64,000 bases of DNA from Nephrocerus scutellatus. Its lineage: Eukaryota; Arthropoda; Insecta; Diptera; Pipunculidae. The notes below the pieces were generated by a model. The model saw nothing but the letters and a program-made list of their open reading frames with translations. It was not told where the DNA came from and made no database searches. How positions within the stretch are numbered: position 1 is the first letter of the stretch; the number at the start of each line of letters is the position of its first letter. Made by a program: the position numbers and the translations under genes. Of this stretch, positions 56,701 to 64,000 are shown piece by piece. The stretch lies in NCBI GenBank assembly GCA_947095585.1, contig OX352763.1:67779024-67843023 (forward strand). Reading direction: 5' to 3'.

Positions 56701-57010
56701 AGAAAGTTTTCTATTAATTGACTCATTTTCTCCTCTCCCCATTGGCGTCCCAGGTTGGTCGGACCAGATATCAAGGGAAGGCAGGCTTCACTTTGATTTT
56801 TTTTCTAGTACGTAATTATAAATTTTTTTTGGTAATGAGGACGGTGTGTGCCTGGTAACCCCCCCCCCCCCCCTCCACAATCCGGCGAGTTAGCAAGAGC
56901 CGTACTAGACGTGCACACTGCATTAGCCCCACACTACTGCATTCGGTTGCAATACCGAGCGAAGTTTCATCTTCGTCTCTAATAATCACGCCCAGTGATA
57001 ATTAAGTACA
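56701..57010 (+). mobile_element. U5/LTR end of a decayed relative of the large element
   Basis: CTCCACAATCCGGCGAGTTAGC, ACGTGCACAC and GCATTCGGTTGC line up with the U5 region around 42800-42900. It ends AGTACA and is followed by a degenerate primer site TGGCACCTAACGTGGGAC (57016-57033). Confidence 0.7.
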
Positions 57011-57033
57011 GAAAATGGCACCTAACGTGGGAC

Positions 57034-57957
57034 CCTAAAGGAATTTGCATTCTGCAAATTCTTTTCGTGTTCCGCACCTTTTGTTTGCTTTCCCCTCTCG
57101 AATTTTAACCCCCACCACTTTTGCGTTAATTGGCATTAAGTCGTCCACTTACAGTATCCTAGGTGCATTGATACGACGTTCGCCTCCTCTGGAACTTCGA
57201 TTATTTATCTCTATTTATGACGTAATGGGCGACTGGAATCAGCAATAGTTCGTTTAAATTAATAATATTTGGAAGGAGTACGTGTATGCCTCCGATAGAT
57301 TGTCCCTTTTGAAATTCGTTTAAAATCCTTTTCATGGAATTCTGCGACCACTGGCACTACATTTTATAGGAAGCGCTGCACTGATCCAATCAAATCTTGA
57401 AAACGGTCAATTTATTTATTAAGGTTTACATTTTCTTTTAACCATTTTTACCTTTAACCAACGTGTAGAGCCGACCGACCCGAAAAGGTTTGACTTTAAG
57501 TCAAATTTCTTTTGTGTCCTGCCCTAAAAAGTTTTTTTTGGCGGTCACAGCTGAGTTCAAGGGACGAAATGGAGCCTTTCGGAATAGCAGGCACGTCCGA
57601 CCTGTGTTCTTTGCGGCCCCCAAAAACTTCATTTTACATCAAATCAAAAATAAATTGACACAAGCCTATTTGGGATGCAGCTGAGTGTTCATAATGGTAT
57701 GAATGCGCTGACCAGTAGATCGAATCAGTGGTGACTTAATGCTTTAGCATCAAAGGATTAACAATATTCGTTTTTTATCCTGAACGAAGTTATAATGTTC
57801 GACACTCTATTGGAACGCAGTGAATTGTTCAGCCGATACCTGAAACACTGACCAATTAGCGACGTTTTTGTTTAATTATCAACTAATGTTAATGAAGTTT
57901 TGGGGAGGAACAGTGATTGATTGTAGTTGGGTTAACTGCTAATAGACATCATAAAAT
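57034..57957 (+). other. Leader of the decayed relative
   Basis: Segments such as TTTTAACCCCCACCAC resemble the large element's leader. Gag, protease and the first half of RT are missing; the leader runs directly into RT at about 57955. Confidence 0.5.
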
Positions 57958-59769
57958 GCATCCCAAACAATGTGTCGATTAATGGACAAAGTGATTTCGA
58001 ATCAGCTTAAGGAGAAGGTATTTGTTTACTTGGACGATCTATTGTTTGTATCGGCTGATTTTGACTTCCATATTTCGCTTTCGAAGGAAGTCGCCATTTT
58101 GCTTCGAAAAGCTGGACTAACTATCAACGTAAGCAAAAGTAAATTTCTGTTAAAAGAGGTCAAGTACCTGGGTTACGTAATAGGACGCGAGCCTTTGCAA
58201 ACGGATCTAGATAAAATCTCGGCAATCACTAGTTATCCGGCTTCAAACACCGTTCGTCGACTTCGCCGATTCCTAAGCATGGCAGGCTGGTATCGTAGGT
58301 TTATCGAGATCTTTGCTGATATCTCTCACCCGTTGACGGATCTTTTAAAAAGATCCAAGAAATTTGTCTGGACAGAGGAGGCGCAAGAAGCCTTTGAGTT
58401 GATTAAACAAAGACTTACTATGGCACCTTTCCTAGCTCATGCAGATTTTGCGAAGCCCTTCATTGTGCAATGTGATGCGAGCCAGAGTGGTGTAGACGCG
58501 GTGTTGGCCCAATTGAACGAACAAGGGATCGAAGTACCAATCGCCTACATGTCGCAAGAGTTGACCAAGGCTCAGCGTAATTATTCGGTCGCGGAGTTGG
58601 AATATCTCGCAGCGGTATTAGCTGTCAAATATTTCCGTCAATATATCGAAGCACATAATTTTACTATAATAACTGATCATGCCAGCTTGCGATGGCTTAT
58701 GAGACAAACTGACCTGAATGGCAGACTTGCTCGATGGGCTCTCAAGTTGCAGGGTTATGTGTTTGATATTCAACACTGCAAGGGGAGTGCAAACGTGGTT
58801 CCAGACGCTCTTTCTCGCGTCTTTTTGGAGTCGACTAAGGATTTAGCCACCATCGTCATGACGGATGAGCCTTTGATTAATCTGGAATAGCACGAATTCC
58901 ATTCGACCGAATACCAGGATTTACGTTCCAGATTTTCCGAAAATCCAGCGAATTCTCCTGACTTACAAGTGATCGATAAGTATGTTTATCATCGGAACAG
59001 CATCTTTGATGGCAATCCAGAGCAGGAAAGCTCGTGTTGGAAGTTATTTGTACCGCAAGCGTTACGAAACGGTTTGATTCACAAGTTGCATGATGCACCT
59101 TCAGCAGCACACGGTGGAGTAGCTAAGACAACAGAAAAATTGCAAAGATTTTTTTACTGGCCTTACTGGTTAGCTAAAGACGTCCGAAATTACGTTCTTT
59201 CATGTGTTAAGACCAAATATCCCACCAAAATCCTACGCCCAGCCATGGGTCAAATGGCAACAGTGGAACGAATATTTCAGAGATGTTGGTCAAAACCAGA
59301 GTGATTGGGATGTCCACCTGAGCGGTATAAAGGGTGCCTTGCGTAACTCAGTACACCAATCCACAGGATATAGTCCGTTCGTTGTCTTTGCTCAGCATAA
59401 GTTTAATCATAGCAACGACTATCTACGGAAAATACACACGAAGAAGGCTGCGTGGAACTTTCGAAACCAGATATAGTGGTCCTGGTACGAAATGAGGTAC
59501 GGACAAAGTTTCGAAAAGCCCATGAGAGGAATGCACGAACGTAGAACACCAGGTCGAAACCCATATAATTTAGAGTGGGTCAAGAAGTGCTGTGGTGGAA
59601 TTTCGCCAAAAGCAATTTTGCGAAACGTTTTAGTGCTAAACTATCCCCAACATTTCTGAAATCAAGAATTCGGGAAAAATGCGGCACCGCATACTATGTT
59701 CTGGAAGACTTACAAGGGAAGCTAATCGGTACTTATCATGCTAAGGACCTAATGCAAACTAGAGTGTAA
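57958..59769 (+). pseudogene. pol: Pol remnant of an Osvaldo/Ulysses-like element
   Basis: It starts in RT just before Q-T-M-C-R-L-M-D-K and includes Y-L-D-D, the L-R-R-F-L-S-M-A-G-W-Y-R-R-F connection region and RNase H (C-D-A-S-Q-S-G, T-D-H-A-S-L). TAG at 58888-58890 ends the first frame (57970-58890). The integrase N-terminus continues in the same frame, but the C-x2-C pair is damaged (about 59203). Near 59290 a large deletion removes the whole catalytic core and shifts frame. The C-terminal G-T-Y-H-A-K-D-L end is still present before TAA (59767-59769). Not functional. Confidence 0.9.
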
Positions 59770-59783
59770 TAGCGGCTCAGATC

Positions 59784-61414
59784 TCAAATCTTGCAACTCG
59801 ATTTTCATCATCTTCCAATTGTTCAATTGGGTTGCATTTTTGAATAAACATGTAATCCCGTGGACAATGCAATGTTATGGTGCAAATTAAATAATAATAG
59901 AAATATTACTCACGACAGACAATTGCGGACAGGCCTAGCTCTTCGCGACCATTTGCTTTGCGCGTTTACTAACGGACTAACGTGTAAACATCTACGTCAC
60001 TGTACTTGTACAATGCTCGTGTAAATCGCTTGTTATGATCGTTGTCACCGCTGACGACAGAACAATCATCGTCTCACTTAAACGCATTGAGTTATTTGGC
60101 TTGTAAATGGCAAATGATAACTTCTTGTAGGCCATGCGATGAAACTTCCTTTCATTCCAAAAATAAGTTTCGAAGAGGGCGGCACATCGCAGGCAATCGA
60201 TTTAAAAGGGAAAGAAAAAAGAAAAACGGAAATCACCGAACGAAAATTGAAGGCGCAGAGAGGTTGTAACGAGTTTGCTCGGGTGACGCTCGCCGGTCAC
60301 CCAGGGTTCGTATAGCGGAGTGTTACAAATTAAAAAAAGAGAACTTTATTTACTTCATTGTTTCCATCTGGTTTATTCATTATGTTTCCTTACGCTCTAA
60401 TACTAAGACTAATATAACAATGTACTAATAAAGTCTAATACTAATAATATAATGATAAAAATACAGGAGGGGGGTGGGAGAGGGTTCAACGGAGTGTTAG
60501 TCGGACCGCTTGTCCGCTAACACTATGTGGAGTATTGAGTGAGTGTAGTACTCGCTCAATGGGGTTCGTATTCTGATACGAACGGCGCAGCACCACTACC
60601 AAGGCAAAGTGAATATTTAGCACTCTGCTCACTCAGTCACCTAGGCCGGGAGTATTCGGACTTCGGTGCGAATGGTGCAGCACCGCTTCACAAAGCAGAG
60701 TGAATATCAATCAGTCAAAGCTTGTTCAACGGTGCACAGAAACTGAGTGAGCAGAGTGAATATAGATCATTCAAAGCTCACTTCAGTCGCACACGGCGGA
60801 GTATTAATAGGTCGGACTAGTATGGCCAAATACCAAGCAGCGTGAATATCAATCAGTCAAAGCGTGGTAATTTCGCACAAAAATTCCTTCCTATACAAAG
60901 AGGTTCGTACAGAACGGTGAGACAGAGCTCTGGTCGCAGTAATTTCTGGACCCCTTGCTTAGTGTTTCTGGTCCCCATGTCATTACTTTAAAATATTAAG
61001 TAGTTGGGAATTTTGTGGTGTTTTGTCACCGAAGTGAAATTCCACTACGTATTTGTGTATTGACATGCGGACCAGTGTTTGCACTTTATACGCGACATTA
61101 AACCATATGTGCGAGCCGGTGTTTATTATACGATGTATTGTCGTATGTATATATATATACGTCGTGCCGACTGCATGGTATAACGTTGTACGACACCGTA
61201 TGCTTGCCTGTTTGTTGGCTGCACTTTGTGTGTGCCGTACGACGGTGCGTATATGCATGTTGTGCTATGGGCGGACGGACGTTTCGGACATTAGTTGTAG
61301 GATGTGTGACGTAGTCGATTTAAATCGACTTCGTTACAAGGTAAACTTGTAAAACATGACGATTGTCGTAATGGAAGTACATTATATTCCAAAATTAACT
61401 TAAATTGAAATTTA
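59784..61414. repeat. Dispersed repeat, copy 2, split by a solo LTR
   Basis: Matches 36698-37229, with the insertion 60265-61338 in the middle and a ~30-bp extra stretch near 60155. It begins 15 bp after the pol remnant. Confidence 0.8.
60265..61338. mobile_element. Solo LTR (1,074 bp) with 4-bp target duplication
   Basis: Ends TGTAACGA...TCGTTACA; flanks AGGT (60261-60264 and 61339-61342). Copy 1 of the host repeat has a single GAGAGGTAAAC at this site, which proves the empty site. AGAACTTTATTTA near the left end reads AAATAAAGTTCT on the minus strand, suggesting minus orientation. Internal repeats around 60540-60860 share TCAATCAGTCAAAGC and GGTGCAGCACC. No internal region remains, so it is the product of LTR-LTR recombination. 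Family not identified. Confidence 0.85.
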
Positions 61415-61429
61415 CTTTACGAGCCAAGT

Positions 61430-61700
61430 GTTCTGGGGATTAGGGGATGACGATCGGCGGCGTGCACACCAAGCGGGGCTCTTGCTTAGCTCGTCGGGTT
61501 TTTGGGAGGGTTCTTGCCGGTCATACCCAAATCATTTATACATTACAAAAAAAATGTAAATGCGTGCACTAGAAACAAAAAAAAACTATCATCCAGAAGG
61601 GATGAAATACGTCATTGCGAGATTGCCGGGAGCAACCTTGGGAAACGAGGAGAGCCGAATGCGAGAGGAGCTGCGACCAAACCACCAATTAAAAACTCAA
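61430..61700 (-). mobile_element. Inverted U5 fragment of the large-element family
   Basis: Minus-strand sequence matches the U5 region at 42750-42880 (ACCGGCAAGAACCCTCCC, CCGACGAGCTAAGCAAGAG, GTGTGCACGCCGCC order), diverged. Only this piece is present. Confidence 0.65.
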
Positions 61701-61719
61701 TTGTTTAGCGTTTTTAGTC

Positions 61720-61974
61720 TTTCGACGTGACAATTGATAATTTATTTAACATTGGTATGTACCAAAAAAATTTAAAACAAAGAAATATTTAAAAATATAA
61801 AAAGAATAATAATCGACTTATGTTGAATGACACAAAAAGTATGAATATATATATATATTCAACCAAAAGAATCAATATTATTTTTAATTTAATATTGGTA
61901 TGTACTAAAAAGTATATAAAAAAAACAACCCATAAAAATTAAAATTTGTCATGTAAATTCTCTAATAGAAGATG
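61720..61974. repeat. AT-rich dispersed repeat, left copy
   Basis: Shares AATTTAATATTGGTATGTAC, AATAATCG and GTATGAATAT stretches in the same order with 62930-63070; the two direct copies flank the ~119-bp satellite. Confidence 0.55.
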
Positions 61975-62840
61975 GGTATGTGTTAAAATTTGAAGAAAAT
62001 CGGGCTAATTTTTAAAAAATTTACTTGGACACCACACGGGTCTCAAGGCCCTATCACTCCAACAATTTTATAAAAAGTTATGTCCATCAGTGATACCCAT
62101 GGGTTAAAAATTTGAAGAAAATCGAGCTAATTTTTAAAAAAATTATATGGGCACCCCTCGGGCCCGTTCACTCCAAAAACTTTACAAAAAAATTTGTCCA
62201 TCCAGAGGTGTATAAAATTTGAAGAAAATCGGGTTAATTTTTAAAAAAAAAAAAATGGGGCCCAATGACCCTGGGGCCCGGGGTCTCCAAAATTTTTACA
62301 AAAAGTGTTTTTCATCAGAGATACATTCCTATATAAAATTTGAAGAAAATCGGGCTAATTTTTTTTTTTTTTTAATTTTGGGGCCCCACGACCCCGAGGT
62401 CTCCAAAATTTTTACAAAAAGTGTTGCCTATCGGAAATACACGCGTAATAAAATTTAAAGAAAATCGGGTTAATTTTTTTAAAAGATTTTTATGGGGCCC
62501 CACGAACCCGGGGTCCGGGGTCTCCAAATTTTTTACAAAAAGTGTTGTCTATCGGAGATACATGCGTATGTAAAATTTGAAGAAAATGAGGTTATTTTTT
62601 TGAAAAACTTTATGGGATGCCACGAACCCGGGGCCCGGGGTCTCCAAAATTTTTACAAAAAGTGTTGTCTATCAGAGATACACATGTGTATAAAATTTGA
62701 CGAAAATCAAGAAAAATTTGTTAAATATTTGTATGGGAGACCCCCGACCCCGGGGCCCGAGGGGCATCAAATTTTAAAAGAAAGTGTTGTCTCCGGAAAT
62801 ACTCATGTGTACAAAATTTCAATAAAATCGGGCTTTTGGG
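61975..62840 (+). repeat. ~119-bp satellite (~7 copies) with GGGGCCC cores
   Basis: Units (108-121 bp) carry AAAATTTGAAGAAAATCGGG, an A/T run, TGGGGCCCCACGA(C/A)CCC, GGGGTCTCCAAAATTTTTAC and AAAAAGTGTTGTCTATC. Units differ in A/T-run length, so frames through it are not consistent. Ends at CGGGCTTTTGGGAAGTGGG. Confidence 0.85.
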
Positions 62841-63320
62841 AAGTGGGTTAGAAATTGATCGAAAGATTCCACGACAGACGACCGACGACCGACTGCCGTG
62901 CCACGGGCATGTGAAGTTAATATAGAGAATTTAAAAAAATTTAGAATATAAAAAAAATAATCGCTTATATTGCAGGACAAAAAAAAGCGAGTATGAATAT
63001 CTATAATCCATCAAAAGAATTATTATCATTTTAATTTAATATTGGTATGTACAAAACCAAACTATTTAAAAAAAACTGTAATAATCGAATTATAGTAAAG
63101 GAGAGAAAAAAACCAATATTCGTATGTACAAAAATAAGAAAATTTTTTTATTATTTTTAATTTAAAATTTGTACTTATCAAAAAAAGGGAAATATTATTA
63201 TCATTTTTAATTTAGCCTCTCTATGTATCAATAGTAGAGAACGATATTTGTTATTATTAATTAAATTTGTGTGTGTACAAATAAAAAAAATAGTTTTTTT
63301 TTAATCGAGAACATTCTTCG
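62841..63320. repeat. AT-rich dispersed repeats, right side
   Basis: A CGACAGACGACCGACGACCG stretch (about 62872-62891), then the right copy of the TATTGGTATGTAC repeat (62935-63070) and further degenerate copies of GTATGTAC(A)AAAATAA. No gene. Confidence 0.5.
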
Positions 63321-63325
63321 AATGG

Positions 63326-63718
63326 AGAGTCGATTTTTATATACCGTCGCAAGCAGTTGATTGCTGTACGTGCGCGAAGGCTCATTATCAGCAAAATGGC
63401 GGCCCATTAGCAACTGTTCTTTATACGTCGTAGAACAAAAAAAAGAACACTTTGTTTAAAGGTTATTAATTATTATTATTAATATAATTATTTTTCTTCC
63501 TTTTCTTTTCAGGGGCGGAAAATTCTATTTGGATGCACTATTTGCGCATCTCTAACTATGTCAGGTAATTATAACGAAATCAAATAAAATATTTCAACGA
63601 TTTAAATTAGTTCTAATTTTTTTCGCAAGAAAAATGATGGGCCGCCATTTTGCTGATTATGGGCCTTCTCGCACGTACAGCTTTCGACTGCTTGCGACGG
63701 TATATAAAAATTGACTGT
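63326..63718. repeat. Inverted repeat with ~84-bp arms and outward TATA boxes
   Basis: Left arm 63326-63409 and right arm about 63635-63718 are reverse complements with a few mismatches. Shared blocks include TTTTTATATACCGTCGCAAG, GCTGTACGTGCG and CAGCAAAATGGCGGCCCAT. The right arm carries TATATAAAAATTGACTG pointing right; the left arm carries the mirror pointing left. CAAAATGGCGGC in each arm fits a YY1/Pho-type site. The spacer is about 225 bp. Could be a small foldback element or a divergent promoter pair. Confidence 0.75.
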
Positions 63719-64000
63719 CGACAATCGCCAAGTGCTCTCCTATTTTTCAGCTCGGAGAAGGAGAACAAAACAAATGCATCACCGTATGCGTGTTGTCCCT
63801 GTGGCACTTGCACTTGCTTGAACATCGGTGCTGTTGCCTAAACTCTCCTTCCTTTTTCCTTTTTTTTATTTATTTTTTTATTCTCTCTCTAAATTCTTTT
63901 TTTTTATATGTGGCAACCTGCCACTGGTTGGCATCTCGTCGTCGCAATGCACTTTGTCGCTGCTACGCGATACAGTGATGTCACTTGAAGAGCGTGGAAG
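63719..64000. other. Segment after the inverted repeat, no certain gene
   Basis: If the TATA at about 63702 is used, transcription would run into this segment. Short frames (63650-63841 and 63790-63978) show no recognisable domain. Contains pyrimidine-rich TTCCTTTTTCC runs. The window ends here, so a gene starting here cannot be excluded. Confidence 0.35.

Noticed and set aside
62219..62851. Repeat-containing frames with a G-P-x-x-P-G-x-x-G-L-Q pattern
   Set aside because: Tandem satellite units of 108-121 bp that are not a constant multiple of three; frames are short and inconsistent.

Overview
The window is repeat-rich eukaryotic DNA, most likely from an insect and plausibly a dipteran. 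That reading rests on an errantivirus (gypsy-type) element, BEL/Pao fragments, Osvaldo/Ulysses-like Ty3/gypsy elements, TATA + TCAGTC-type core promoters, AT-rich spacers and long satellites. I see no convincing host gene, no tRNA or rRNA gene and no CRISPR array. Almost everything is transposable elements, satellites or segmental duplications. Species cannot be named from the sequence alone.

Left part (1-35.2 kb). An errantivirus copy lies on the minus strand (pol fragment 1-1247, gag 1235-2685, leader, tRNA-Lys primer binding site 3401-3418, LTR 3419-4015). Its gag/pol overlap carries a slippery heptamer followed by a hairpin. It and its right flank were duplicated in tandem; the fusion point is at about 6916, and the second copy runs to about 11.6 kb. 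From 4.46 to 33.39 kb the DNA is an irregular tandem array of a small, non-coding LTR retroelement. Each unit has a LTR running from TGTGAGG to TTACA, a tRNA-Lys-type primer site, a CAA/CAG-rich internal leader of about 450 bp and a purine tract. The LTR itself contains two satellites: a 95-bp satellite followed by a 35-bp satellite. Eleven 95-bp blocks and eleven 35-bp blocks alternate. The array is interrupted twice by a composite of a 5'-truncated LINE (3' ATG/GAT tail) joined to a BEL/Pao gag-protease remnant, and it ends in a third LINE copy.

Middle part (38.0-55.5 kb). A complete 17.5-kb Osvaldo/Ulysses-like Ty3/gypsy element lies on the plus strand between 4-bp direct repeats (CTGC). 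Its LTRs are about 5.0 and 5.3 kb, very long for this group, and hold ten and eleven copies of a ~237-bp repeat upstream of a TATA box. Gag (45246-46874) starts with a RING-H2 zinc finger. Pol (protease, RT, RNase H, integrase) is in the -1 frame and is reached through a G_GGA_AAC heptamer, an 8-nt spacer and a perfect 10-bp hairpin. The pol frame is intact, but the first integrase catalytic Asp reads Val.

Right part (55.5-64 kb). This holds a decayed relative of the large element (U5 at about 56.7-57.0 kb, pol remnant 57.96-59.77 kb), a dispersed repeat also found at 36.7-37.2 kb, and a 1,074-bp solo LTR (60265-61338) with a 4-bp duplication AGGT whose empty site is visible in the other repeat copy. 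It also holds an inverted U5 fragment, a ~119-bp satellite with GGGGCCCC cores, and a ~84-bp-arm inverted repeat with outward-facing TATA boxes.
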